DNA from: Profftia lariciata
GTDB lineage: Bacteria; Pseudomonadota; Gammaproteobacteria; Enterobacterales; Enterobacteriaceae
NCBI RefSeq assembly: GCF_020541265.1
Contig: NZ_CP045925.1
Coordinates: 1-64,000, forward strand
Direction: 5' to 3'
Length of the DNA stretch: 64,000 nucleotides
Shown: in pieces, positions 34,183 through 46,343 of the stretch
How positions within the stretch are numbered: the stretch's first letter is position 1
Layout: each line of letters starts with the position of its first letter
Notes under the pieces: generated by a model
Seen by the model: the letters and a program-made list of their open reading frames with translations, nothing else
Database searches by the model: none
What the model was told of the DNA's origin: nothing
Position numbers and translations under genes: made by a program

Positions 34183-36626
34183 ATTTATTATTTGCTTATT
34201 ATATCTTTTTAGTAATTATATATATTTAATATAAAAGATAAAATTTTAATGTCAAAATAAAATTAAAATTATATGTTAACATATAAAACGTATATTATAT
34301 ATTATACAATATTAATTTTAATATAAAACAGTATAACTGTACATATTAATTTTATTAAAGTAATAATATATTTATTTTAAAAAATATCTTATAGTATATT
34401 ATTGAAGACATAACATAAAAATATGTACATAATATTTATTATTGTTCACTATTATTAAAATAATAATAATAATATATCTCTTTATGATTCAATGTTAGTA
34501 ATAATTATATGATATTGTATTGCTACATTAGTAAAATTAATTTATGGATTATAAATAAATTAAATCATTTAGGTTTATTAATGTAATTGATTATAATAAT
34601 AATTATATCAATAGTCTCTATTACAATATATTAAGATAAAATAATTATATATATTATAGAAAATAATAAAATTTATTATTGAGAATATTTAATTTTATTA
34701 AAAATTGTTGTTTTATATAATAAAAATTATTTATTTAAATAATATGTATTAAAATTTTTATAAAGATTATACTTAACTATGTTAATATATATAATATAGA
34801 TTTTAATTAAAAAGATAAATTTAATAATTAAATATATACTATATAATAAACTTATTTTAATCATTAAAAATTTAAATTATTTTAATAATATTAAGTTTAT
34901 TGCAATAAATGATTTAATCATTATAACAATTTTTATAAAAATATATTATTTAACTTTTCCATAAAATTATATTATTTATAGATTTAATTATTCATTAAAA
35001 ATAAAACAATTTATTATAATCAATGTTATATAGTTTATATTTTAAACAGTGTAAAACTGTAGCTTCTATAATTATTTATGGTTTAATTATTTATTAATAA
35101 TTTAAAATATTCTTGTAAATTCAATATTACTATTTTGGATAAAAAATATCTCCAATTATTCAGTAATAATAGTTATAATGATTTACTATTAATATAGTAA
35201 ATATCTTATATAAATATATCAATTATTTTTAATATTTATTTTTTAAATTTAAATAATTTATAAAAATACAATATGTTAAATCATATTCAACATATAAAAA
35301 AATTTTTTCTATCAAAAAATAATAATATTTTTTTAAAAAAATTAATATTAATAATAATTTTTCAATATTATTTACTAAATATTAAGTTAATTTAAATTAT
35401 AACAAAAATTATATTTTTTAAAATATGATATTATTTTATATGATTGTGTAATAGTAATAAATATATCATGATTGTTTATATAATACATGAATAGTCTAAA
35501 AGACTATATAATAGTAACATATAGTAAGATATTTGCTCTATAATAAAATTACTTAATATTAGCATTATTAATAAATAATATTGTATGATTTATAATATAA
35601 AAAAATATTATTTATATTTTTTAACATAGCAATTATGTATGAGTTAGTAAAAGATTACCAACTTAAAAAGTAATTAATAATTATTAATATGATTTATTTA
35701 AAAAATCAAATGAACTAAAGTAGTAATCTTATAAATAATATTAGAAGATTATTTTATTGTAACTGATTAATTTTTAAAAAAATATATTTTGATCATCATC
35801 ATATATCGTTATTAATATAATAAATCCATAAAAATTTTTTATTATATTATTAATAATATCAAGTATTATTTGCTTATTAAATAACTTTATATTTTATATA
35901 GCTACCTTAAACTTGGTATGAATTATATTTTTAGTGCTAATAAATAGTTAATAGTATATATTTATTTTATATAATATGAATATGTAAATATAAATAATCA
36001 CATGATAGTATAAAATATTACCTTTTTATAATTAGTATTTATTCATATAAGAATAGTTAAAAAATGTAAAAAATATAACAAATTTTATTAGATAATATAT
36101 ACAAGTATAATTAAATATATGATAATATTAATAAAATCATAAAAAATTTTTATTATTTTAATACAAACAATTAGTATCATTTAATCTTTATTAAAAACAT
36201 AATAGATAAAATAATTATTAATATATTTAAAATTATTTCATATAAAATTTATGTATATTTTTATAATTTTATATAACATATCAAATGTTAATTAAAAAAA
36301 TATTTAGTATGACTTAAAAAAGTACTGATATTTTACATGTTTGATTAATAATATAAAAGTTAATATTTAATATGATATTTTATTTTTATCTTTCTGCTTA
36401 AAAGATTATATTTATATGTTAAACTAACAATTAGTTATCAATTAGTCTTACTATAATAATCTTACTTAAGAAAATAGCTTAAAATAATATTTTTATTATA
36501 TTGATATAAGAAAAATTCATCTATAATAAATAAAAATTATATATAGAGCATTAATTATATAGAAGCAATAATACTTGTTAAGTGAGATCCGTATTAAAAA
36601 GTAATAATCATGAAATAAAATAATAT
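34183..36626. other. 2.4 kb desert hcaT / ftsY
   Basis: Dense stops in all frames, no recognisable gene. In E. coli rsmD lies divergently upstream of ftsY; no trace of it was seen. Confidence 0.6.
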
Positions 36627-37601
36627 ATGAAAAAAATAGATATACAATCTACAATGCAAGACAAAGAAAATTATACAAATAAAAAAAATTTTTTTGCCTA
36701 TTTTAAAAGTAAATTTTTAAAAAGCAAAAAAAATATCGGTTATGGATTTTTAAAATTCTTACAGGGTAAAAAAATAGATGATAATTTATTTAAATCATTA
36801 GAAGAACAATTATTAATTGCAGATGTAGGCATAAAAACAACTAATAAAATACTTTTATCCTTAACAGAACATGCTAGTCATCAAGATTTAACAAGTGCTG
36901 AATTATTATATAGTAAGTTAAAAGAAAACATGAGTAATATTTTAACTACTGTTAATCAATCATTAGATCTAAGTTATTATTCACCATTTGTTATTTTAAT
37001 GGTTGGCGTTAATGGAGTAGGAAAAACTACTAATATTGGTAAATTAGCTTATCATTTTCAATCTCAAGGTAAATCTGTTATGTTAGCTGCAGGTGATACT
37101 TTCCGTGCAGCAGCAATAGAACAACTACAAATATGGGGGAAATTAAATCATATTCCAGTAATTGCACAATCTACTGGAGCTGATTGTGCTGCTGTTATTT
37201 TTGATGCTATGCAAGCAGCTAAAGCTAGAAAAATTGATGTTTTATTGGCCGATACCTCTGGGCGTTTACATAATAAAATACATTTAATGGAAGAGTTAAA
37301 TAAAATAGTACGTGTCATAAAAAAAATAGATAAAGATGCACCACATGAAATTATGCTAACTCTAGATGCAAATACTGGACAAAATGCTATTAATCAAACT
37401 AAATTGTTTAATCAAGCAATTGGTCTGACTGGTATTACGTTAACTAAAATCGACGGTACTGCAAAAGGAGGAATTATTTTTTCTGTTGCAGATCAATTTG
37501 GAATTCCAATACGTTATATTGGATTTGGCGAAGGAATAAAAGATTTGAAGCCATTTGAAGCTAATAATTTTATTGAAGAATTATTTTTCTGTAAAGATTA
37601 A
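36627..37601 (+). CDS. ftsY: signal-recognition-particle receptor FtsY (NG domain)
   Basis: SRP receptor GTPase that docks ribosome-SRP complexes at the membrane. It has 324 residues against 497 in E. coli: the long acidic A domain is gone and replaced by about 40 lysine-rich residues, while the N domain (about 40-115) and G domain are complete. G1 GVNGVGKTT is at 127-135, the insertion-box DTFRAAA at 157-163, G3 DTSGR at 209-213, G4 TKID at 273-276 and the closing GEGIKDL at 301-307. No convincing Shine-Dalgarno precedes the ATG; an in-frame ATG 27 bases later is an alternative. ftsE and ftsX, which normally follow, are missing before rpoH. Confidence 0.96.
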   Translation: MKKIDIQSTMQDKENYTNKKNFFAYFKSKFLKSKKNIGYGFLKFLQGKKIDDNLFKSLEEQLLIADVGIKTTNKILLSLTEHASHQDLTSAELLYSKLKENMSNILTTVNQSLDLSYYSPFVILMVGVNGVGKTTNIGKLAYHFQSQGKSVMLAAGDTFRAAAIEQLQIWGKLNHIPVIAQSTGADCAAVIFDAMQAAKARKIDVLLADTSGRLHNKIHLMEELNKIVRVIKKIDKDAPHEIMLTLDANTGQNAINQTKLFNQAIGLTGITLTKIDGTAKGGIIFSVADQFGIPIRYIGFGEGIKDLKPFEANNFIEELFFCKD

Positions 37602-38248
37602 TAATAATACTAAATATATAAGTAATATGTCAATATTCTTTTAATGAATAATAATTCTGCTTATCTTTTAACAAGATATATATATTTTTTTATAAAAAAT
37701 ATAACTAGTTATTAAAATTATTAATTATAGATATATTTAAATAAAAATCATACAAATAGAACATTTATTATTTTAAATAGTAATATTTATTTTAATTTAA
37801 TAGTTTTTTATTAAAAATAAAATATTTTTTATTTGATATTCAATAAAATTATATAATACTAAATAAGTACATAAAAATTAAATTTATTTTTTATTTATGA
37901 AGTATTAATATGTAATCATTATTATGTACTATCGTTATATAAAATAAATTATTACTTATTAGTAAATAAGTAATGATATATGTTATAAGCAAAATATACT
38001 GATTATATTTTATCAAAATAATCATTGTTTGTAGCGGATATAACTTTACTAAAATGTATAGGAATAAATTTTAGATATTTCAATAGTTAAATATTATTAT
38101 TACTTTTAATAAAAAATTCCATATACATAGATTTTATTTGTAATATATGAAACATTATTTTAATAATACTTATTAGTTATTACAAAATAAAAAATTATAA
38201 TTTATTGTTAAATTAATTATTATTATAGTATTATTGATCAAACATAAT
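37602..38248. other. first part of the desert where ftsE-ftsX are expected
   Basis: No coding potential between ftsY and the hairpin pair at 38249. Enterobacterial ftsE and ftsX (about 1.7 kb together) would fill the ftsY-rpoH gap, which is 1.53 kb here. Confidence 0.55.
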
Positions 38249-38359
38249 ATTTCATCACTTGTATAAAGATTTGCATATATACAGGTGATGAAATTTAACA
38301 AGTTATATAGAATATTAATTCTATTGTATAAATAAATGCTACATATTTATTTATACAAT
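38249..38359. repeat. two tandem long hairpins between ftsY and rpoH
   Basis: Hairpin 1: ATTTCATCACTTGTATA (38249-38265) pairs with 38278-38294 over 17 bp with a single G-U wobble and a 12-base loop; the TCATCAC/GTGATGA part contains GC pairs. Hairpin 2: ATTGTATAAATAAAT (38323-38337) pairs perfectly with 38345-38359 over 15 bp around a 7-base loop. They lie 29 bases apart, more than 600 bases from either flanking gene. Possible roles: terminator relics, or a structured leader or RNA upstream of rpoH. Confidence 0.6.
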
Positions 38360-39131
38360 ATTATAATTACAATAACATAAAATTATATATTCCAAAATAA
38401 AATTTATATAACTTATTAATTATTAGTAGATAGATTATACACATATAATATTAACACAATAAATATACATTACTCATTATATATTAAATATTTATTTTAT
38501 ATCATGTACAACATATTTAAATTAGATACTAAGCAATAAATTAATAATGTATTTTCATGTATACAGCTAAACTTAATTTATTTGATTAATTTAAAGATAT
38601 ATTCAGTGCATTTATAGTTATATGTTTAGTATATAATTTTTAGAAAAACATTTAATGAATTGCAACAAATATTATTTTAGTTGTATGAAAAATATATTTT
38701 ATATGTATTAGTTTATTGTGATTTAAATGAGTAAATTATATATAATAACTAATACTGATATTTTAAGTAATAATATATTAAATAATACTTATTTTTAATA
38801 ATTAATGATTGTTTATGTATAAATATTAATACAACTTATTTATCACATAGTGATATAATATATACTATATTTTTATTAATTCTATTATACACATAAAAGA
38901 ATTCTTTTAATTTAATGTGATATACATGTATTATGTTCTAATTCCTATCTTTTTTAGAAAATTAATTATAATTGTAACAGCATATATATTTTATATATTT
39001 AATAGATATAATAAATATTTTTTATTAAAATTTAGATTATGCTATATTAAGAATATATTTGTTCTAATTTTTAAAAAATATTTTTAGTACAACTATTACA
39101 ATCTTTCTAAAAGAATATAAAGAGAATTGAA
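38360..39131. other. second part of the ftsEX desert, upstream of rpoH
   Basis: The promoter or promoters of rpoH should lie here, but in sequence this AT-rich I cannot single one out. Two TTATACACA motifs (38434 and 38885 regions) resemble DnaA boxes but are expected by chance. Confidence 0.45.
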
Positions 39132-39980
39132 ATGATCAAAGAAATTCATACTTTAACCTTTATTACCCAAGGTAGCTTGGAAGCTTATTTACGCGCAGTA
39201 AGTAGCTATCCTTTACTAACAATAGAAGAAGAAAAAGAACTGGGTGATCGGTTACACTATGAAAGTGATATATATGCAGCAAAACAACTTATTTTATCTC
39301 ATTTACGCTTTGTTGTTCATGTAGCCAGAAATTATGCCGGTTACGGTTTACCACAAGCAGATCTTATTCAAGAAGGTAATATTGGCTTAATGAAAGCAGT
39401 ACGTCGTTTTAATCCAGAAATGGGAGTGCGCTTAGTATCATTTGCAGTGCATTGGATTAAAGCAGAAATACATGAATATGTATTACGTAATTGGCGTATC
39501 GTAAAAGTAGCAACAACTAAAGCACAGCGTAAATTATTCTTTAATCTACGTAAAACAAAACAAAGGCTAGGATGGTTTAATCAAGATGAAGTATCATTGG
39601 TTGCTCGTGAATTAGGAGTATCTGAGCAGGACGTAAGAGAGATGGAATCTCGTATGTCTGCTCAGGATATGTCTTTTGATATATCTAATGAAGAAGAAGA
39701 TAATATACCATTAGCACCAGTATTATTTTTACGAGATAAATCTTCTGATTTTGCAAATGATATAGAAGGTAATAACTGGGATAATCATGCTACTGATCAA
39801 CTTAATGTAGCTTTAAAAAATTTAGATGAACGTAGTCGACATATAATACATGCTCGTTGGTTAGAAGAAAATAGTAAAAGTACTCTTCAAGAACTAGCAG
39901 AACAATACGGAGTATCTGCAGAGCGTGTACGTCAACTTGAAAAAAACGCAATGAAAAAATTACGTTTAGCTATTGAATAA
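39132..39980 (+). CDS. rpoH: RNA polymerase heat-shock sigma factor RpoH (sigma-32)
   Basis: A 282-residue sigma-70 family factor (E. coli 284) that directs polymerase to heat-shock promoters such as the groE promoter at 17264-17295. Region 2 spans about 50-125 with HLRFVVHVARNYAGYG and the -10-recognising SFAVHWIKAEIHEYVLRNW. The RpoH box QRKLFFNLR, specific to this sigma and used in its turnover control, is at 132-140. The region 4.2 helix-turn-helix STLQELAEQYGVSAERVRQLE lies near 252-272. AAGAGA lies about 7 bases before the ATG. The gene keeps the enterobacterial order after ftsY although ftsEX are gone. I could not recognise the E. coli thermosensor fold at the 5' end. Confidence 0.98.
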   Translation: MIKEIHTLTFITQGSLEAYLRAVSSYPLLTIEEEKELGDRLHYESDIYAAKQLILSHLRFVVHVARNYAGYGLPQADLIQEGNIGLMKAVRRFNPEMGVRLVSFAVHWIKAEIHEYVLRNWRIVKVATTKAQRKLFFNLRKTKQRLGWFNQDEVSLVARELGVSEQDVREMESRMSAQDMSFDISNEEEDNIPLAPVLFLRDKSSDFANDIEGNNWDNHATDQLNVALKNLDERSRHIIHARWLEENSKSTLQELAEQYGVSAERVRQLEKNAMKKLRLAIE

Positions 39981-40313
39981 TCAATTATATGGCTCATTTA
40001 TTAATTCAATAAATCTAAGTTATTTTAACTGCTATATTAAATATAATATACTTAATAAAATATATTTATTATATTATAAGCACTAATAAAATTTTAAAAT
40101 AGATAAATAATACTAATATTATATAGAATTATATAATTTTAGTTAAAAAAATTAGTTATAAAAAAATTATATAAGTATTATATTAATACTCATATAATGT
40201 TTTGTAGTATCTAATTATGCAATGAATAATCTTTGGTTATAGGATAATTATTACTATAAATGAATGTTCATTTATAATCTGTACAAATATAATTTATTAT
40301 CGGAGATCATTTT
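39981..40313. other. intergenic rpoH / rph
   Basis: A 333-base A/T-rich spacer. GGAG at 40302-40305, 8 bases before the rph ATG, is the only functional element I can point to. Confidence 0.55.
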
Positions 40314-41057
40314 ATGCGTCCAGCAAAAAGAACTGCCCAACAAATACGACCATTAAAATTAACGCGTAATTACACACAATATGCTGAAGGATCAGTACTA
40401 GTAGAATTAGGTCAAACAAAAATACTATGTAATGCTACTGTTGAGGAAGGAGTACCAAGATTTTTAAAAGGTCATGGGCATGGTTGGATTACCGCAGAAT
40501 ATAGCATGTTACCTCGCTCAACTCATGCACGTATGACTCGTGAAGCCATTAAAGGTAAACAGAATGGTCGTACCATTGAAATTCAACGATTAATTGCACG
40601 TTCTTTGCGTGCTGCTGTTAATTTAAAAAAAATGAACAATTTTACTATTATTTTGGATTGTGATGTCATTCAAGCAGATGGAGGTACTCGTACGGCATCT
40701 ATTAATGGTGCTTGTGTTGCATTGGTTGATGCGCTAAATTATTTAGTAAGAGTTGGTAAACTAAAAAACAATCCAATGAAAGGTATGGTTGTTGCTATAT
40801 CTGTTGGTATTATTAATGGTGAGGCTATATGTGATCTTGAATATAATGAAGACTCTATTGCAGATACTGATATGAATATAGTAATGTTTGAAGATGGACG
40901 AATTATTGAAATTCAAGGAACTGCAGAAGGAGAACCATTTAATAATACACAATTGTCACAACTTTTAAATTTAGCTAGAAATAGTATTAAAGAAATAGTA
41001 CAAGAACAAAAAACAGTGCTTAAAAATAATATGTTATTACATAATTCTTGTTATTAA
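40314..41057 (+). CDS. rph: ribonuclease PH
   Basis: Phosphorolytic 3'-5' exoribonuclease trimming tRNA 3' ends, 247 residues (functional E. coli protein 238). It aligns from MRPAKRTAQQIRPLKLTRNYT through EEGVPRFLKGHGHGWITAEYSMLPRST, the phosphate-binding region GRTIEIQRLIARSLRA, DCDVIQADGGTRTASINGACVAL and DMNIVMFEDGRIIEIQGTAEGEPF. The C-terminus is about 9 residues longer than usual. A GGAG site is 8 bases before the ATG. pyrE, its usual downstream neighbour in enterobacteria, is not present in the 1.9 kb that follow. Together with orn and rnc it gives this window three ribonucleases. Confidence 0.97.
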   Translation: MRPAKRTAQQIRPLKLTRNYTQYAEGSVLVELGQTKILCNATVEEGVPRFLKGHGHGWITAEYSMLPRSTHARMTREAIKGKQNGRTIEIQRLIARSLRAAVNLKKMNNFTIILDCDVIQADGGTRTASINGACVALVDALNYLVRVGKLKNNPMKGMVVAISVGIINGEAICDLEYNEDSIADTDMNIVMFEDGRIIEIQGTAEGEPFNNTQLSQLLNLARNSIKEIVQEQKTVLKNNMLLHNSCY

Positions 41058-42964
41058 AATTAAATATTGTTGTTTAATATTCTAATAATATAAATAAATT
41101 TATTACTAACTCATTATAATGATCAATTTTTTATTAACAACATAATACAACTATCTTGCAGTAATGTATTAAGATATATCATTAATCTTATTTAGAGAAT
41201 AAGATATAGTATCACTAATTATAAATTAAATAAATTATTTATTTAATTTTTATTTTACTAGTATCTTGTTATTTATAATTTATATAATATAAACTTAAAT
41301 ATAATGATATTAATATTAGTAATCTATCATCATTAAAGTGTAATAATATTTATATATTAATATTCGTCAATGTATCTTGTATATAAGAAAATATTTTTAG
41401 ATATAACTAGTGAGTATTTTAATATATTAAATATTATATTTTTTATATAAAATTAAAAATATATTATAAATAATACAGCTATTGATAATAGCTAACTATA
41501 AGATAAACATGAAAAATTATTAGTGAATAAAATATTTATATTATAATGATCTTTTATAAAACTAAATTAAAATATAAAAATTAATATTATTAATAAATAT
41601 TAAATTTATTATTTTATTTAATATTAAACAATACTCACATATATGTGAATATTATTATATTGTTGTATATTACATAAATAATTTATTAAACAATAAATAG
41701 ATATTAAAATATTTCTTATATACTAATAATTTATTTTATATGATAATATTATAGTATTTTCTTAAATTTTAATAAAATTATGAAATATATTTTTTCTAAA
41801 CATAATAAGTAGTTGATATATTATATATCAGTATCATATAAAATAGTAATTTTATTGTATACATAATATTTTAGATAATTTATAATAATAACTATTTAAA
41901 TAGTTTTGATTACTATCATAAAATTATATTTATATTAAAAATATTTAAATAGTTATTATATAGCAATATAATACTTAATAAGTATATTACGTATATTAAT
42001 TATTTTCTTGCTTAGTGAATAATATAATTTTATATTTTATTATAATATCAGTAATTATCTGAATATATTTTAAATATTTATATTTTAAATATAAATACTT
42101 ATAACTATCTATTTAACTTAATAATATTATTATATCATTAATAATATACTTATGTAAAATTTATTGCTTTATAAAAATTATATATAATATTAAAAGATTT
42201 TAAGTATTTATTCTTCATCAAGAATTTTAGTAAATCATTTTATGAAAACTATAATTTAAAATGTATTTAGTTATTTATTATTATATAATATAATATATTA
42301 AATATTAAGATATAAACGCTAATTATAACATAATTACACAAATTAAGATAAGAAAGTAAGTACTTAGGGGATAATTGATTGTATAGTTATTATATATTAA
42401 TTAATTACAATAATATTTAAATTAATTTTTAGATAACTTATTCATTATATGATATAATGATAAAAGTTGTATATCATATTATATCAATTATTTTCCTAGT
42501 AAAATATATGTTTATATATCTCTTTAGAAAAAGTCATTATATATTATATGGTATCATATAATATATAATCATAAATACATTAATAATGATAAAAATCTCT
42601 AATTTAATTTACTATTAATTAACATATATAATTAATATTACATGCATAATAGTATCTTATTTATTTATTTTTTATAAAATTTTTTCAAAAGATACATTAT
42701 TATAGATAAAAATAGTAAAAATTATTATTTTTTATGGTATTAATATATCAAAAATATTTCTTTAATTTAAAGAATGATTTATTACATATTCATTATTTAC
42801 TAGTTATTTTTTAATCTGCTTAAATTGTCTAATTATCATTCTTTTAGAAAATAGATCATTTTACAAAATAGACTTTTAATATTTTTTATAAAATTATTAT
42901 AGTCTCAATTATAATATATGTAGCACTTTTGCTACATCATTTTCAGAGAAGTAACCATACTGTG
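41058..42964. other. 1.9 kb desert rph / pssA
   Basis: No pyrE trace and no other gene visible. A TTG-initiated extension of pssA (42929-42964) is not supported. The remainder is low-complexity A/T sequence. Confidence 0.6.
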
Positions 42965-44320
42965 ATGTTGTATACATTTAAATCTATCAAGCATAAACAA
43001 CATCTCTTGCAATTGCCTAAACTTCCTCAAATAGCTAGAAACTTACAGACGCTATTTTTTCCGAACGATTTTCGCACAACTTTAATAAAAACAATTTTAC
43101 ATGCTTCTAGACGTATTTATATCACTGCTTTATATCTAGAAAATGATGATGGTGGACAGGATATTCTAAATGCATTATATTTTGCAAAAAAACAGCGTCC
43201 AAATTTAGAAATTTATGTTCTTGTGGATTGGCATCGTGCACAAAGAGGTCTTATTGGTGCTCACACAAACAATATTAATGCTGATTGGTATTGCTCCATA
43301 TCAGATCAATATTCTGATATTTCTGTTCCTATTTATGGAGTACCAATACATGTTCGTGAAGCATTTGGTGTTTTTCATTTTAAGGGTTTTATTATTGATG
43401 AAATAGTTCTGTATAGTGGTGCTAGCTTGAATAATACTTATTTACATCGTCACGATGAGTATCGTTACGACCGCTATCATGTTATTCATAATAGTAATTT
43501 AGCAAATACGATGTCTATGTATATTCAAAATACATTACTGACTAACAATCTAGCTCATCGTTTAGATCATAATAAACGTCCTAAAAGTGCAGAAATACGT
43601 CATAAAATACGTAAACTTCGATATAATTTACGTTATTGTAGTTATGATGTTGCATCTTTAGCTAGTAATAATGAATTAGCAGTAACACCTCTTGTTGGTT
43701 TAGGTAAACATAGTATACTTAATAAAACAATTCATCATCTAATGTGTAGTGTAGAAGTAAAAATGATACTATGTACACCATATTTTAATATGCCATCTCT
43801 TTTAATAAGTAATATCATTAAATTATTACGTCAACATAAGCAAATAGAAATTATTGTAGGTGATAAAAAAGCAAATGATTTTTATATTCCAGAAGAAAAA
43901 CCATTTAAAATGATCAGTATTCTACCATATTTTTATGAAATCAATTTACGCCGATTTATAAATAGACTGCAAAATTTCATAAATAATGGACAGTTAATAG
44001 TTCGTATTTGGCAAAATGCGCATCATACTTTTCATATTAAAGGTATATGGATTGATAATGAATGGCAATTGATTACAGGTAATAACTTAAACCCTCGAGC
44101 ATGGAATCTCGATTTAGAAAATGCAATTTTGATACATGATCCTAAGAATCAATTATATGATCAACATCAAAAAGAATTGCAGTATATTCGAAAAAATACT
44201 TATATGATCCAAAACTATATTGAATTAGAAACTATTCAAAATTATCCTATTAAGGTGAAAAAATTAATAAAACGCCTTAGTAGTATGCGTATTGACCGTA
44301 TTATTAGTCGTATTTTATAG
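42965..44320 (+). CDS. pssA: CDP-diacylglycerol-serine O-phosphatidyltransferase (phosphatidylserine synthase)
   Basis: Phospholipase-D superfamily enzyme making phosphatidylserine, the precursor of phosphatidylethanolamine. Two HKD motifs are intact: HFKGFIID (H138, K140, D145) and HIKGIWID (H357, K359, D364). With the ATG at 42965 the product is 451 residues, exactly the E. coli length, and its start MLYTFKSIKHKQHLLQLPK matches E. coli from the first residue; an upstream TTG (42929) adds 12 unaligned residues and lacks a ribosome site. The C-terminus KLIKRLSSMRIDRIISRIL is the basic helix typical of this peripheral enzyme. A short A/T hairpin overlaps the end of the gene (TATTATT/AATAATA from 44322). 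The gene is isolated. Confidence 0.96.
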   Translation: MLYTFKSIKHKQHLLQLPKLPQIARNLQTLFFPNDFRTTLIKTILHASRRIYITALYLENDDGGQDILNALYFAKKQRPNLEIYVLVDWHRAQRGLIGAHTNNINADWYCSISDQYSDISVPIYGVPIHVREAFGVFHFKGFIIDEIVLYSGASLNNTYLHRHDEYRYDRYHVIHNSNLANTMSMYIQNTLLTNNLAHRLDHNKRPKSAEIRHKIRKLRYNLRYCSYDVASLASNNELAVTPLVGLGKHSILNKTIHHLMCSVEVKMILCTPYFNMPSLLISNIIKLLRQHKQIEIIVGDKKANDFYIPEEKPFKMISILPYFYEINLRRFINRLQNFINNGQLIVRIWQNAHHTFHIKGIWIDNEWQLITGNNLNPRAWNLDLENAILIHDPKNQLYDQHQKELQYIRKNTYMIQNYIELETIQNYPIKVKKLIKRLSSMRIDRIISRIL

Positions 44321-46318
44321 TATTATTAATTTAAATAATATTTATTGTATCTATTTTAGATTTTATATATTTTATCTATATTTAAAATATTTTTTAAGAA
44401 AATATAATATAAATATATATTTACTATCTTTTAATAAGACTATAATTTATTTTCTATAAAACATTATTTAATGTAATTTAACAAGTCATTATATAATCAA
44501 TTACTAAAAAATATCAATAATATATGTATATTATAAATGATATTAAGAATATTTAGTAATATTCTAATATTATTAAGTACATTAAATTTATAATTTATAC
44601 ACTGTATTTTAATAAAAAAATAATTATTGTACTTATAAATATAAAATTATTTTAGCCTAGTAATAAATAAATATTTGGTAAGTATATCAATACAATGTTT
44701 GCGTATGTTGTATTTATAAATAGATATATCAAATTATTTATGATATTATTTTATCCTAAATAAGTATATTGAGTTATAATAATCCATATTAAAAGAAATT
44801 ACATACAATATTATATTATTATAAATAAAATATTATTAACTTATTATTTATAATATATAAAAATCTAAAATACTATAATAAAAATTAAAGTTAAGTACAG
44901 CTATTCATATCAATATAATTTAAAATGTACTAAATAATATATTTTTTTAAAAACAAATTAATATTTTATATAAAAAATAGTTAGGTATATTATATATATT
45001 TATTAAATAAATTTCATTGACTTTAAGTAATTCACATAAATTAATATACAATATAATTTATTTTATTCATGTAATAAAATTATACACTTAAATATATATT
45101 TAAGTATATCATGTTATTTGCATATTAATCTTAATTAATAATCAAGTATATTTTATTAAATAATAATACTTTTGTATTTATATTAACAATTATTATATTT
45201 ATCTTATATGATATTGTTTAAGTTTTATCTAGTTTTTAAAACTAGAATATTAATATGTTAAATATTTATGTATTATACCATATTAATCTTGTATTATTAT
45301 GTATAATCATTTTATAACATCTTAAAATTTATACTTTATTTGATAAATATATATCACAATTATTATTATAATATCATGTTAATAATATTCGCAGTATATT
45401 CAATATTCTTAAAAAGAAATAAAAAAATTCAATATCTTATTTTAAATAACACAAGTATTAATTTATTATTTATTTAATAATATAGTTATTAAATGTAATA
45501 AAAACTAATAAAATATATAATATATTGTCTTATTTATTAAATCTAATAAATTTTAAGCAAAATTTTATAGTAAATTTTTATTAAAAAAAATAAATTAATA
45601 TGGTTATTAAAGCAATTATATATAATTTATTAAAGATAATATATTATATTAGCTCTTGTTTCTAAATATTTCTAATATATTTTTCTCATGTATTTGATTT
45701 GATAGTAAATAATGATAGTAAAATATAAGTTATTTTGTTTATAGTTAATATATAGATATAACAATAAATACATACACTAAAATACAATTATTAAAATTTA
45801 TTTCAATTCTTAAATAATACAGCATTAATATTCTTATTATATTACATTAAAATCACTAGAATATGCCACGGCTACAAATTATTAATTATCTATTTATTGT
45901 CATAATAATTTCTACTATTTTTATTTAATTTCTGTTTTATTATGATTCGTATTAGTTAAGAATATAAATATTATATATACTTAATAATATTTTATATAAT
46001 TATTTATTATTTTATTAGATATTTATTTAAATTACATTGATAATAATTTAATTATCTTGATATTTATTTTTAATAAAAATTATGATTAATAATCAAGTAT
46101 GATGTATTATTTTAAATATATAAATACAATAATATTAATACTGTAATAATATAGCTTTATTTATATATGATATTATAAAGATAATTATTTTATAAGAAAT
46201 AATATTGATTTCATTTTCTTAGTACATGTTATTATCTTAATAAAAGTTAAAAAATACTTATATTACAAGATTTAATAAAAATAAAAATAAATACCTATTA
46301 TAATGCTAAAAAAATAAC
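44321..46318. other. 2 kb desert pssA / mltA
   Basis: Convergent spacer. No coding frame, RNA gene or repeat that I can support beyond simple A/T tracts. Confidence 0.6.
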
Positions 46319-46343
46319 AATATTTTATAATTAATAAAATATT
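46309..46343 (-). terminator. terminator of mltA
   Basis: On the minus strand AATATTTTAT and ATAAAATATT form a perfect 10-bp stem around TAATT, followed after a short gap by a run of seven T. The stem begins at the mltA stop codon. A/T-only stem, correct position. Confidence 0.5.

Noticed and set aside
38400..38900. Two TTATACACA motifs resembling DnaA boxes (near 38434 and 38885), suggesting an origin
   Set aside because: At this base composition about two such 9-mers are expected in the window by chance, and there is no cluster, dnaA or 13-mer array.
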